A DNA stretch of 64,000 nt from Parabacteroides massiliensis (GCF_900155425.1 NZ_LT700191.1:1449198-1513197), one strand, 5' to 3'; positions 26,837 to 35,254 are shown, counted from the stretch's first letter. The notes: a model not told the origin generated them from the letters alone. Numbers and translations: made by a program.

Positions 26837-28504
26837 ATGAAACTGAATAATATATTCAAAATAGCGGGGCTTTCCTCTATGTTGCTGATTGGAAGTACCG
26901 GTTGTGAAGATTTTCTGACGAAAGACCATCCTACTGCAACGACGGATGATAAATTTTGGAAAACGATGAATGAGTGCGAGAGTGCGCTTGGACAATGTCG
27001 TTCATGGCCGAAGGCCGGATATGGCGGGGATGATTTGGGATTTGTTTGTATGGAAGGCATGACGGACAATATGTATTTCTTGTCAAATTTCGAACAGCGT
27101 ATCGTCATGATGGGAAATGGCTCTTTGGTGCCTCCTACATCTAATAATTCTCCCTCTTCGTGGGAATCGACTTTTTGGACTTGGCGTTATTATTATCAGA
27201 AAATCCGTCGCTGTTGCCGTTTCTTGGAACATGTGGATGGCGCTTATTTCTCAGATGAATCCGAACGGACCCGTATGAAGGTGGAAGCACGGACGTGGCG
27301 GGCTTGGTATCATTTGAATTTGTTGCGATGGTATGGCCGCCACGATGGTATTCCTATTGTGGATAAGGCTTTGAATCCGACGGAAGTATATATGGGACGC
27401 AATACGGTGGAAGAATGCCTTGATTTTCTGAACCGGGAGTTTGATGAGATCTTGAGTGTCCAGGACGAAAAGGCTTTCCCCTTCTTGTGGGATGAAGGAC
27501 GCCGTGACCGTATCAGCCAAGCGGTTGTCTTGGCCATGAAAATGGATATCAACTTGCAGTTTAAAAAGTATGATCTGGCGAAAGCGGCAGCAAAACGTTT
27601 GATCGATTCAGGGGCGTTTGAACTGTATTACGATACGGAATCCGGTGATTCGGATCCGTCGGCTAATTACCGGAACTTGTTTACTTATAAAGGAGAACAG
27701 AATAAAGAACGTATATTCTTCACGAGAGATGGGGCAAGTGACATTTGGTTCCGTAATATGGGAACTCCTTTAGGGGGACAAGGTTGTGCGGCTCCTTTGA
27801 AATCGTTGTTGGATACGTATGAAACGATAGACGGTAAGACGATTCAGTCGTTACCGGCATCCGAACGTGGGCTGTATGAAAAGGACCCGCTGTATAAACC
27901 TCGTGACCCGCGTTTAGCTGCAACGTTCATACTTCCGGGGGATGATTCTTCAATTACCAATTATACATACAAGCCATTTGATCCAAGCAGTAGCGATTAT
28001 GTAGGTAAGACCGGAGCTTCTCGTTCCGGCTATATGCTGAAGAAATATATTGACGAGAATGACCGTTCGACAGGTAACGGTTCTTTGGATTTTCCTCTGT
28101 ATCGCTATGCCGAAGTGTTATTGGACTATGTAGAATGTCTGGTTGAAACGGGCGATTGGCAGAGTCCGGAGGTCGAGACGTATATCAATATGATCCGCCA
28201 TCGTGCCGGATTGCCGAATATGGATAAATCGGTCTATAACTCACAGGAGAAAGTTCGTGAACTTTATCGTCGTGAACGTCGCGTGGAACTTTGTTTTGAA
28301 AACAAACGTTATGACGATATCCGTCGTTGGGGAATAGGAGCGGAAACCATGAGCGGCCCGATTTATGGAGCCTGGAATCCGAATGACGAGGCTTTCGTAT
28401 TGATTGAAACTCGTGCTTGCACATTCCCGAAACATGATTCTTGGCCATTCCCGCAACAGGAAGGAACGGCTAATCCGAATATCCAACAACCGACAGGTTG
28501 GTAA
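26837..28504 (+). CDS. SusD/RagB-family nutrient-binding outer membrane lipoprotein (locus 2)
   Basis: The protein has 555 residues from ATG at 26837. Its signal peptide ends in LLIGSTGCEDF, giving a lipidated Cys near residue 23. The SusD core has RTWRAWYHLNLLRWYG (about 150-165), and the C-terminal block has LYRRERRVELCFENKRYDDIRRW. It should bind the same substrate as the SusC encoded upstream. An earlier ATG at 26816 overlaps the susC stop codon and would add seven residues. I prefer 26837 because the 20-base gap after the susC stop nearly equals that in locus 1. No enzyme gene follows; a long hairpin comes 8 bases after the stop codon. Confidence 0.93.
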   Translation: MKLNNIFKIAGLSSMLLIGSTGCEDFLTKDHPTATTDDKFWKTMNECESALGQCRSWPKAGYGGDDLGFVCMEGMTDNMYFLSNFEQRIVMMGNGSLVPPTSNNSPSSWESTFWTWRYYYQKIRRCCRFLEHVDGAYFSDESERTRMKVEARTWRAWYHLNLLRWYGRHDGIPIVDKALNPTEVYMGRNTVEECLDFLNREFDEILSVQDEKAFPFLWDEGRRDRISQAVVLAMKMDINLQFKKYDLAKAAAKRLIDSGAFELYYDTESGDSDPSANYRNLFTYKGEQNKERIFFTRDGASDIWFRNMGTPLGGQGCAAPLKSLLDTYETIDGKTIQSLPASERGLYEKDPLYKPRDPRLAATFILPGDDSSITNYTYKPFDPSSSDYVGKTGASRSGYMLKKYIDENDRSTGNGSLDFPLYRYAEVLLDYVECLVETGDWQSPEVETYINMIRHRAGLPNMDKSVYNSQEKVRELYRRERRVELCFENKRYDDIRRWGIGAETMSGPIYGAWNPNDEAFVLIETRACTFPKHDSWPFPQQEGTANPNIQQPTGW

Positions 28505-28512
28505 AATAATTC

Positions 28513-28575
28513 AGGTGTGTCAAAATATACTTGTCCCCGCGTCAAGCGCGGGGACAAGTATATTTTGACACACCT
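28513..28575. terminator. Very long perfect hairpin after locus 2 susD
   Basis: A 29-bp perfect inverted repeat (28513-28541 with 28547-28575) has a 5-base TCAAG loop. The arms begin AGGTGTGTCAAAATATAC and the inner part is CCCCGCG/CGCGGGG. It probably ends the susD transcript. If the neighbouring insertion is recent, it originally also served mgtE on the other strand. It has no U-run. Confidence 0.7.
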
Positions 28576-28586
28576 CCACTATTTTT

Positions 28587-28638
28587 ACTTATCCGGCCAA
28601 CGCAGAAGCGATGAACATGTAGATCATCATACCGATAA
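28587..28638. repeat. 52-bp direct repeat copy 1 (duplicate of the mgtE 3' end)
   Basis: These 52 bases are identical to 30281-30332, which carries the mgtE stop codon and last 16 sense codons. This copy has no mgtE body beside it. The two copies flank 1642 bp with one gene, like the ends of an inserted segment. Confidence 0.92.
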
Positions 28639-28893
28639 AAAGCCTGGGAAAGGCAGGTGTTAGTTTGAATGATGCCGAATATGGAGCAAAATCTATCTCT
28701 ATAATACGCTTCCAAATTTTATCACTATATTTGTAAAGAGAATCTATTTATATGTATTAGATGGCATTCCGAAAAGATTACCTTAGATTTGCATCCGAGG
28801 ATTACAGATGAAGGCATTGGATTCTCAAAAACATATTTGGAAATACCGGATGGCCTCAAGAATATACTTCTGGTTATTTTTCAAAGAAGAAAA

Positions 28894-30258
28894 ATGAATA
28901 TGATGAATACAGAATCCCATAACATAGAATTTAAAGAATCTTGGCGTGACGAATATCTGAAATGGATATGTGGTTTTGCCAATGCACAGGGTGGGACACT
29001 ATTTGTCGGCATTAAGGACAATGGCGAAATCTGTGGTGTGCAGGATGCCAAGAAGTTGATGGAGGATATTCCCAACAAGGTACGTGATATGCTTGGTATC
29101 TTAGTAGAGGCCAATCTGAAAGAGGAACATGAAAAACAATATCTGGAAATTGTAACAGAAGTGTATCCTTATCCGATTAGTTTTCGTGGCAAATATTACC
29201 AGCGGAGCGGTGCTACCAATCAAGAATTGAAAGGTGCGGCACTTGACCGTTTCATGCTTCGCAAACAGGGAAAGACATGGGATAGCACACCTGTGCCTTA
29301 TCTGAAAACAGAGGATTTGGACAATGCTACTTTTGACTTATTCCGTAAATATGCCAAACGAAGTGAACGCATGGAAGATGCTGATTTAATGGATGACAAT
29401 CATGGTTTGTTAGAAAAACTTCGGCTTTATGAAGGCAATTATCTGAAACGCGCTGCAGCTTTGTTATTTCATCCTGACCCGGAACGTTACGTGACCGGAG
29501 CTTTTGTAAAGGTTGGTTTCTTCCGTGAAGGAATGGATTTGGTGTATCAAGATGAGGTACATGGCAATCTGTTTCAGCAAATTGTAAAACTGATGGATTT
29601 GCTATGTACTAAATACATGAAAGCTATCATTACCTACGAAGGCATCCACCGAATAGAAACATTGCCTATACCGAGAGAAGCTCTGCGCGAGGCACTACTG
29701 AACGCATGCATTAACAAAGATTATGCAGAACCTTCTCCCATACAAATCCGTGTATGGGAAAATAAACTGGAAATTGTAAATGGCGGTGTGTTGCCAGATG
29801 GATGGACTGTAAAAACACTACTATCTTCCCATCGAAGTTACCCTTACAACCCCGATATCGCTAATACATTCTTTCGCTCAGGAGAGATTGAAGCATGGGG
29901 ACGTGGTATTGAGCGTATTATTATGGCTTGTAAGAATGACGGATTTTCTACACCGGAATTTCGTTACGATGCTTCGGGTATTTGGACGATATTCAAGTAT
30001 GAGTATCCGGAAAGAGCAACTACCCAAAAGACTACCCAAAAGACTACCCAAAAGACTACCCAAAACCTGACGGAGCAACAACAGGCTATGCTATCCTTCC
30101 TAAAAGAGCATCCCGAAGCGACCCGGAAAGAAATAAGTGAAAACCTCCCTAACATCACAGAGAACGGTGTTAAGTATAATCTTTCACGTCTTCAAGAACT
30201 TGGCTTATTGGAACGTGTAGGAGGTAGAAAACAAGGCTTTTGGCGGATTGTCGAGTAA
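28894..30258 (+). CDS. Schlafen/AlbA_2-domain ATP-binding putative transcriptional regulator (COG2865-like)
   Basis: The 454 residues have an N-terminal AlbA_2 (Schlafen-type) domain with NIEFKESWRDEYLKWICGFAN and GGTLFVGIKDNGEI. A GHKL-type ATPase-like region follows (PREALREALLNACINKDY; GRGIERIIMAC). A four-fold TTQK linker and a C-terminal winged helix (about 395-450, HPEATRKEISENLPNI) complete it. Such proteins are common accessory genes in gut Bacteroidales; function is not established, and some related proteins occur in anti-phage contexts. I chose ATG at 28894 because the frame upstream opens only at TTG (28789) and lies before the conserved N-terminus. It is the only gene in the putative insertion. 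Confidence 0.88.
   Translation: MNMMNTESHNIEFKESWRDEYLKWICGFANAQGGTLFVGIKDNGEICGVQDAKKLMEDIPNKVRDMLGILVEANLKEEHEKQYLEIVTEVYPYPISFRGKYYQRSGATNQELKGAALDRFMLRKQGKTWDSTPVPYLKTEDLDNATFDLFRKYAKRSERMEDADLMDDNHGLLEKLRLYEGNYLKRAAALLFHPDPERYVTGAFVKVGFFREGMDLVYQDEVHGNLFQQIVKLMDLLCTKYMKAIITYEGIHRIETLPIPREALREALLNACINKDYAEPSPIQIRVWENKLEIVNGGVLPDGWTVKTLLSSHRSYPYNPDIANTFFRSGEIEAWGRGIERIIMACKNDGFSTPEFRYDASGIWTIFKYEYPERATTQKTTQKTTQKTTQNLTEQQQAMLSFLKEHPEATRKEISENLPNITENGVKYNLSRLQELGLLERVGGRKQGFWRIVE
30019..30066 (+). repeat. Four 12-bp tandem repeats encoding TTQK
   Basis: Three exact copies of ACTACCCAAAAG and a fourth ending AC lie in frame within the AlbA_2 gene. They encode TTQKTTQKTTQKTTQN, a linker before the winged helix. 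The 12-base unit keeps the frame, so copy number can change without breaking the protein. Confidence 0.92.
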
Positions 30259-30280
30259 AAACTTTATGAATGATTTACAG

Positions 30281-30332
30281 ACTTATCCGGCCAACGCAGA
30301 AGCGATGAACATGTAGATCATCATACCGATAA
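30281..30332. repeat. 52-bp direct repeat copy 2 (native mgtE 3' end)
   Basis: This copy is identical to 28587-28638. It begins two bases outside the mgtE stop codon and continues into the mgtE body, so it is the parental copy. Confidence 0.92.
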
Positions 30333-31632
30333 TGTCGTTTGTGATCGTGATAAACGGGCCGGTGGCTAAAGCGGGATCGATCTTCAGTTTATCGAGTGTC
30401 ATGGGGACCAATGTCCCGAAGATACTGGCGAACATCACGACTGCAAACAGGCTTAAAGAGACCGAAGCGGTGATGCCTCTGTCGCCTAACATGAAGAAAT
30501 TATAGATAAATACGACTAAGCTGATGATACTGGCGTTGATCAGCGAAACGACAGACTCTTTCAATATCTGGGGCAGGATATTCCCTTCTTTCAAGCTGTT
30601 GTTGGCCAGGCCTTGCACCACGATGGCGGAAGATTGGATACCGACATTTCCGCCTGTTCCTCCGATCAGCGGGATAAACAGCGCCATTTTGGGGTTGACG
30701 GCAAAATTTCCTTCGAAATTCCCTAAAATCAGGGAATTCCCGATTCCACCTATCATTCCGATCAGAAGCCAGGGTAGACGGGCGGCTGTCTGGGTGAAGA
30801 CGTTATCTGATGTTTCCACATCTTGCGAGATACCGGATGCCAACTGGTAGTCACGCTCGTGCTGTTCGCGGACTTCGTCCATAACGTCGTCGATGGTGAT
30901 GCGTCCGACGAGACGCCCGATACTGTCGATGACCGGCAGGGCGACCAAGTCATACTTCTCGATTGTCTCGGTCACCTCTTCGATACTGTCGCTGTCACGG
31001 ACGGAGATCGGGTCTTTCTTCATCACGTGCTTGATCTTCGAGACGGAAGGATTGGTGATCAGTTTCTGCAAGGGGAGGACTCCGCGCAGGCGTTCATCGT
31101 CGTCGACAACATAGACATAATAGATTTCATCCATGTCTTCGGCTTGCTTGCGCATCTCGTCGATGCATTTGGGCATACTCCAGTTCTCGTTCACCACGAT
31201 CATTTCGGTACCCATCAAACCACCGGCGGTGTCTTCGTCGTATTTCAACAGGTCGACGATATCGCCTGCCTGTTCTACGTCTTCGATGTGCGAAAGAATC
31301 TCTTCCTGGGTGTCTTCGTCCAACTCACGCATCAGGTCTACTGCGTCGTCGGTCTCCATATTGTCCACGAAGCGTTTGGCAATCAGTTCGTTCGGGAGCT
31401 CTTTCAGTAACTTGTGGCGGTCTTCTTCGTCCAGTTCCATCAAGACATCCGCTGCCTTTTCACCATCCATCAGCAGATAGAGGTAGATCGCCTCTTGCAG
31501 ATCAAGTTCCTTGTATAGTTCGGCTATATCGGCCGGATACAGTTCGTGCAGTATTTCCTTAATCTTTGCGTCATCCTTCTCTGTGATGATGTTTCTCAGA
31601 TTGTCGATGTATTCTTTCGTCAGTTCAATCAT
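30283..31632 (-). CDS. mgtE: MgtE-family magnesium transporter
   Basis: The 449 residues have an N-terminal MgtE_N superhelical domain (about 30-130), then DEDTAGGLMGTE (132-143). Paired CBS domains follow (about 145-260, with VDDDERLRGVLPL and DSIGRLVGRITIDDV). The C-terminal membrane domain has five helices (about 285-449), and the pore-motif region contains PLIGGTGGNVGIQSSAIVVQG. MgtE is a Mg2+-gated channel-like importer. It is downstream of rsmA on the same strand, separated by an ATTTATG repeat. Its last 48 bases are duplicated at 28587-28638. Confidence 0.96.
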   Translation of the reverse strand: MIELTKEYIDNLRNIITEKDDAKIKEILHELYPADIAELYKELDLQEAIYLYLLMDGEKAADVLMELDEEDRHKLLKELPNELIAKRFVDNMETDDAVDLMRELDEDTQEEILSHIEDVEQAGDIVDLLKYDEDTAGGLMGTEMIVVNENWSMPKCIDEMRKQAEDMDEIYYVYVVDDDERLRGVLPLQKLITNPSVSKIKHVMKKDPISVRDSDSIEEVTETIEKYDLVALPVIDSIGRLVGRITIDDVMDEVREQHERDYQLASGISQDVETSDNVFTQTAARLPWLLIGMIGGIGNSLILGNFEGNFAVNPKMALFIPLIGGTGGNVGIQSSAIVVQGLANNSLKEGNILPQILKESVVSLINASIISLVVFIYNFFMLGDRGITASVSLSLFAVVMFASIFGTLVPMTLDKLKIDPALATGPFITITNDIIGMMIYMFIASALAG

Positions 31633-31641
31633 ACCTTGGAG

Positions 31642-31723
31642 AATTTATGATTTATGATTTATGATTTATGAAGCTTGTGTTTTGTTTCATAAATCATAAA
31701 TCATAAATCTGAAATCATAAATC
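31642..31723. repeat. ATTTATG-family inverted short-word repeat between mgtE and rsmA
   Basis: Four tandem ATTTATG words are followed by four CATAAAT words, forming an A/T-rich hairpin like that at 19420-19483. It occupies the whole gap between the two genes and runs up to the rsmA stop region. Confidence 0.8.
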
Positions 31724-32500
31724 TTTTAAGTTCCGCTCCGTTATCAGCGTCAGTTCCACAAACTGCTCTACGGATAACTGTTCCGGCCGTTTGTCGAAGA
31801 TCGGGAGCGAATAATCGGGACAATCCTTGCCCAGCAGAGGTTTCATGGAGTTACGCAATGTTTTGCGACGCTGGTTGAATGAGGTCTTGACAACCGTTTT
31901 GAAAAGTTTCTCGTCGCATCCCAACGATTTCCGGTCGTTACGCACCATCCTGATCACCGCACTCTTGACCTTTGGAGGCGGATCGAATACTTTTTCGCTG
32001 ACGGTAAACAGATATTCCACTTCGTACCAGGCTTGCAGCAGGACGCTCAGGATACCGTATGTCTTACTGCCCGGACCGGCGGCAAGGCGTTCGGCTACCT
32101 CTTTCTGTATCATGCCTGAACAGCAGGGAATATGCTCCTTGTAGTCGAGCACTTTGAAGAATATCTGGCTGGATATATTGTAGGGGTAATTGCCGATCAC
32201 ACAAAACTGGTCCGGAAACAACTTGCCGAGATCCAAACGCAGAAAGTCTTCCGCCAAAATCTTACCTTCCAGAGTGGGAAAATTCTGTTCCAGATAATCG
32301 ACTGATTCCATATCCAGTTCCACAACTGTCAGATCATGTCCTTTTTCCAGTAAGAATTGGGTGAGGACACCCATGCCCGGGCCGATTTCCAGTATGGGCA
32401 ACTGTTTGTAGTCGGACAATGTATCTGCAATACGTTCAGCTATTTGCAGATCTTTCAGGAAATGTTGTCCTAACGCTTTCTTTGGCTTAACTAATCTCAT
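31715..32500 (-). CDS. rsmA: 16S rRNA (adenine1518/1519-N6) dimethyltransferase
   Basis: RsmA (KsgA) dimethylates two adjacent adenines in the 3' end of 16S rRNA, a late quality check in 30S assembly. From ATG at 32500 it has 261 residues: the N-terminal KKALGQHFL, the SAM-binding EIGPGMGVLT (about 38-47), the catalytic GNYPYNIS (about 103-110), and the C-terminal helical domain with FNQRRKTLRNSMK. The frame extends 29 codons upstream through sequence holding promoter boxes, and that part is not conserved, so I use the inner start. mgtE follows on the same strand. Confidence 0.95.
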   Translation of the reverse strand: MRLVKPKKALGQHFLKDLQIAERIADTLSDYKQLPILEIGPGMGVLTQFLLEKGHDLTVVELDMESVDYLEQNFPTLEGKILAEDFLRLDLGKLFPDQFCVIGNYPYNISSQIFFKVLDYKEHIPCCSGMIQKEVAERLAAGPGSKTYGILSVLLQAWYEVEYLFTVSEKVFDPPPKVKSAVIRMVRNDRKSLGCDEKLFKTVVKTSFNQRRKTLRNSMKPLLGKDCPDYSLPIFDKRPEQLSVEQFVELTLITERNLKDL

Positions 32501-32542
32501 CCACTTCTTCGGTGTAATGTGTTCGTATTTAAATATAATGCT

Positions 32543-32550
32543 TATCTTTG
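32543..32550 (+). promoter_or_regulatory. -7 box of the flippase-like gene
   Basis: TATCTTTG matches TAnnTTTG, 47 bases before the ATG at 32597. It lies close to the rsmA box on the other strand. Confidence 0.45.
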
Positions 32551-32558
32551 CAGGTGTA

Positions 32559-32566
32559 CAAAAATA
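32559..32566 (-). promoter_or_regulatory. -7 box of rsmA
   Basis: TATTTTTG on the minus strand, 59 bases before the rsmA ATG at 32500, matches TAnnTTTG. Its place inside the longer rsmA frame supports the inner start. Confidence 0.5.
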
Positions 32567-32596
32567 CAACAAATAATTTAAAGTCATCTACGCATA

Positions 32597-33613
32597 ATGG
32601 ATTTTAAAGCAATTCTACGCACGTTTCTCAAGATAATTCTCCCGCTTGCTTTCGGTTGTTTACTCCTTTGGTATCTGTACAGTAAGATGGATATTGGCGA
32701 AATCTGGAATGTGATACGTAAGGGTGTCCGTTATGAAATCATTCTTTTTTCCCTTTTGTTCGGCTTGGGAGCCAACATTATCCGGGGATTGCGTTGGGGA
32801 CTGTTGATCCGTTCGCTGGGCGATAAGGTGAAGACTGTCAATGTGGTCTATGCCGTGTTGGGAAATTATGCCGTGAATCTTGTGCTGCCACGTGTCGGTG
32901 AAATCTGGCGTTGTGGGATGATAACCAAGTATGACAAGATCCCGTTTACCCGCTTGTTGGGAACGTTGCTGATCGATCGTGTGAGCGATACCATCATGGT
33001 CGGGCTGATCACCATGTCTATCATTGTCTTCAATTTTGATTTCTTCCGTAGCTTCTTTGCGAAGAACCCGGCGTTGCTGGACGGCTTTCAGTCTATGTTC
33101 AACTCGATATGGATTTACGTGGTCGGCGTAATTTTTATTGCCGGAATTTGGTTTATATTCACATATATGAGTAACTTTACGCTGGTCAAGAAAGCAAAGT
33201 CGATGTTGCAGAACGTCTGGGACGGAATGAAGAGCATTTGGCTGATGAAGCGTAAAGGTCTTTTCGTGATTCAAACCCTGTTGATCTGGACAGGATATTT
33301 CCTGTATTTCTACATCACATTCTATGCTTTCGATTTTACCCGTGACTTGGGCGTGACGGTCGGCCTGATCGCTTTTACGATGAGCAGTATCGCCGTGGCA
33401 GTACCCGTTCAGGGAGGAATCGGCCCGTGGCATTTTATGGTGATCGCCACCTTGATGTGCTTCGGGGTGAAAGAAACCGATGCTGCGGCTTTCGCCCTTG
33501 TGGTGCATACGGTGCAAACCGCCTGGCTCGGGCTTACGGGGTTGTTCGGTGTGGTGGCACTGCCCTTTGCGAATAAAACAATTGACAATGGACAATTGAC
33601 GATTGACAATTAA
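32597..33613 (+). CDS. Lysylphosphatidylglycerol synthase transmembrane-domain family protein (YbhN/UPF0104-like)
   Basis: The 338 residues form about eight membrane helices with the family motifs RGLRWGLLI (about 64-72), NLVLPRVGEIWRC (about 95-107) and VPVQGGIGPWHFMV (about 265-278). It corresponds to the flippase-like membrane half of MprF without the lysyl-transferase domain. Its cargo here is unknown. The last dozen residues (NKTIDNGQLTIDN) are encoded by a CAATTGA short-word repeat, so the true conserved end is near residue 325. It is divergent from rsmA and is followed by pepD. Confidence 0.9.
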   Translation: MDFKAILRTFLKIILPLAFGCLLLWYLYSKMDIGEIWNVIRKGVRYEIILFSLLFGLGANIIRGLRWGLLIRSLGDKVKTVNVVYAVLGNYAVNLVLPRVGEIWRCGMITKYDKIPFTRLLGTLLIDRVSDTIMVGLITMSIIVFNFDFFRSFFAKNPALLDGFQSMFNSIWIYVVGVIFIAGIWFIFTYMSNFTLVKKAKSMLQNVWDGMKSIWLMKRKGLFVIQTLLIWTGYFLYFYITFYAFDFTRDLGVTVGLIAFTMSSIAVAVPVQGGIGPWHFMVIATLMCFGVKETDAAAFALVVHTVQTAWLGLTGLFGVVALPFANKTIDNGQLTIDN

Positions 33614-33717
33614 TGGTCTGGTTGTCCATTCGAAATATATAAATAGTAGTATCAACCTAATTGTCATTGCCAATTATCAATTGTCCGTTGATTAATAAGT
33701 TGTCAATAGTCAATTAA
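33577..33717. repeat. CAATTGA-family short-word repeats with inverted halves
   Basis: Words such as AATTGACAATGGACAATTGA (33577-33612) and their complements (33660-33717) flank the 119-base gap before pepD and can form a long hairpin. The left block supplies the last codons and stop of the flippase-like gene. Confidence 0.75.
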
Positions 33718-33732
33718 AACGCAGTTTTATTT

Positions 33733-35187
33733 ATGTCAGCAGAAATCAAAAATCTTTCTCCGCAGCCTGTCTGGGGTTATTTCTATGACCTTACGCAAAT
33801 CCCGCGTCCGACCGGGCATATGGAGGCTGTAACCCGTTTTATGGTAGCTTTTGGTAAAGGTTTGGGATTGGAAACCTTGCAGGATGAAGTGGGAAACGTT
33901 TTGATTCGTAAACCGGCTTCACCGGGGATGGAAGGACACAAAACCGTGACCATGCAGTCCCACCTCGATATGGTTCCACAGAAGAACTCTTCGGTAAAAC
34001 ATGATTTTCTAACCGATCCGATCGATGCTTACATAGATGGAGATTGGGTGAAGGCGCGTGAAACGACATTGGGCGCCGATAATGGCATGGGGGCTGCTTT
34101 TGCGATGGCTGTCCTGGCAGACAAGACGTTGAAGCATGGTCCGCTGGAAGCTCTTTTCACTATTAACGAAGAAGTGGGAATGGATGGGGCAGTCGGTCTG
34201 AAGCCGGGGTTCCTGAAAGGGGAGATACTTTTGAACTGTGATTCGGAGGAAGAAGGCGAGCTGTTTGTCGGCTGTGCCGGTGGCGCCGATCTGAATGTCT
34301 CCATGCAATTCAAGGAAGATACTTATATCCCGGAGGGCGATGTTGCCGTGAAAATCTGCCTGACCGGTTTGAAAGGCGGCCATTCCGGTGTGGATATTCA
34401 TTTGGGGCGTGCGAATGCGAATAAGCTGATGTTCCGTTTCTTGAAAGAGGCTGTACGCGATTACGGGGCTCGCCTGTCGTCTATCGACGGCGGTTCGTTG
34501 CGCAACGCAATCCCGCGCGAGGCTTTTGCCGTCATAACGATCCCGGGCGATAACGTGGAAGCTCTCTGGGAGCTTGTTTCCGATTATCAGGAAATGTATC
34601 GTTCCGAATATAAGGGCATCGAACACAATATTAATTTTATGGCTGAAATGACCGATATGCCGGCAACTCTGATTCCGGAAGAGATTCAGGATGATTTGAT
34701 CAACGCGATAGAAGGTTGCCAGAACGGTGTGATCAGTATGTTGGTCGATTTCCCGGGCACGGTCGAATCGTCTACAAACCTGGCAATCGTCAAGTCATCG
34801 AACGAAATGATCGAGATTCAGATTTTGGTTCGAAGTTCGTCCGAGAGCCGTAAGGATGCTGTTTGTTCGAGCTTGGAAAGTATTTTCTCTCTGGCCGGGG
34901 CGAAGGTGGAATATTCGGATGGTTACGGCGGATGGCAGCCGAATATTGATTCACCGATATTGAAAATCATGCAGCAGGCTTATCTGGATCTGTACGGAAA
35001 GAAACCGGAAGCGAAGGTTATGCATGCCGGCCTGGAATGTGGAATTATCCAGGAAGCCTATCCCGGTATGGATATGATCTCTATCGGTCCGGACTTGCAG
35101 CATCCGCATTCTCCTGACGAACGTGTGAGCATACAGTCTGTTGCCCGTACGTGGAACTTTATTGTGACGACGCTTGCGAGAATCTGA
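33733..35187 (+). CDS. pepD: Aminoacyl-histidine dipeptidase (PepD, M20 family)
   Basis: PepD is a cytoplasmic di-zinc peptidase that cleaves Xaa-His and related dipeptides. The 484 residues contain the M20 metal ligands: SHLDMV (His77, Asp79), the bridging Asp116 in GADNGMG and the catalytic Glu pair NEEVG (146-147). The lid domain has LTGLKGGHSGVDIHLGRAN, and a late His-containing HPHSPDERV completes the site. The length fits the family. A strong terminator follows 24 bases after the stop codon. Confidence 0.96.
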   Translation: MSAEIKNLSPQPVWGYFYDLTQIPRPTGHMEAVTRFMVAFGKGLGLETLQDEVGNVLIRKPASPGMEGHKTVTMQSHLDMVPQKNSSVKHDFLTDPIDAYIDGDWVKARETTLGADNGMGAAFAMAVLADKTLKHGPLEALFTINEEVGMDGAVGLKPGFLKGEILLNCDSEEEGELFVGCAGGADLNVSMQFKEDTYIPEGDVAVKICLTGLKGGHSGVDIHLGRANANKLMFRFLKEAVRDYGARLSSIDGGSLRNAIPREAFAVITIPGDNVEALWELVSDYQEMYRSEYKGIEHNINFMAEMTDMPATLIPEEIQDDLINAIEGCQNGVISMLVDFPGTVESSTNLAIVKSSNEMIEIQILVRSSSESRKDAVCSSLESIFSLAGAKVEYSDGYGGWQPNIDSPILKIMQQAYLDLYGKKPEAKVMHAGLECGIIQEAYPGMDMISIGPDLQHPHSPDERVSIQSVARTWNFIVTTLARI

Positions 35188-35211
35188 TTCGTATCCTATA
35201 TATAATATTGT

Positions 35212-35254
35212 AAAAAAAGCCTCCGATGAATTCAATCCATTGGAGGCTTTTTTA
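35212..35254. terminator. Bidirectional terminator between pepD and the thioesterase gene
   Basis: AAAAAAAGCCTCC (35212-35224) pairs with GGAGGCTTTTTT (35242-35253) around an interior that also partly pairs (GATG/CAAT region). It gives U-runs on both strands. Confidence 0.85.

Larger units (their letters stand above)
28639..30280. mobile_element. Putative inserted segment between the 52-bp repeats
   Basis: The segment between the two perfect 52-bp repeats carries a single gene for an AlbA/Schlafen-type ATP-binding protein and about 250 bases of non-coding leader. It has no integrase or transposase and no inverted ends that I can see. Removing it together with one repeat copy restores a simple susD-hairpin-mgtE junction. 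The repeats are identical, so the event looks recent. Calling it mobile is inference. Confidence 0.45.

Noticed and set aside
28789-28893. Upstream extension of the AlbA_2 gene from a TTG codon
   Set aside because: The 35 extra residues are not like the family N-terminus, and an ATG directly before the conserved domain is available at 28894.
30019-30066. CRISPR array
   Set aside because: Units are 12 bp, directly tandem without spacers, and lie in frame inside a coding region.
28639-30280. Classical insertion sequence
   Set aside because: There is no transposase, no terminal inverted repeats, and the 52-bp duplication is far longer than IS target duplications.
32660-33673. A 337-residue minus-strand frame
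   Set aside because: It is antisense to the flippase-like gene and partly made of CAATTGA repeat codons.
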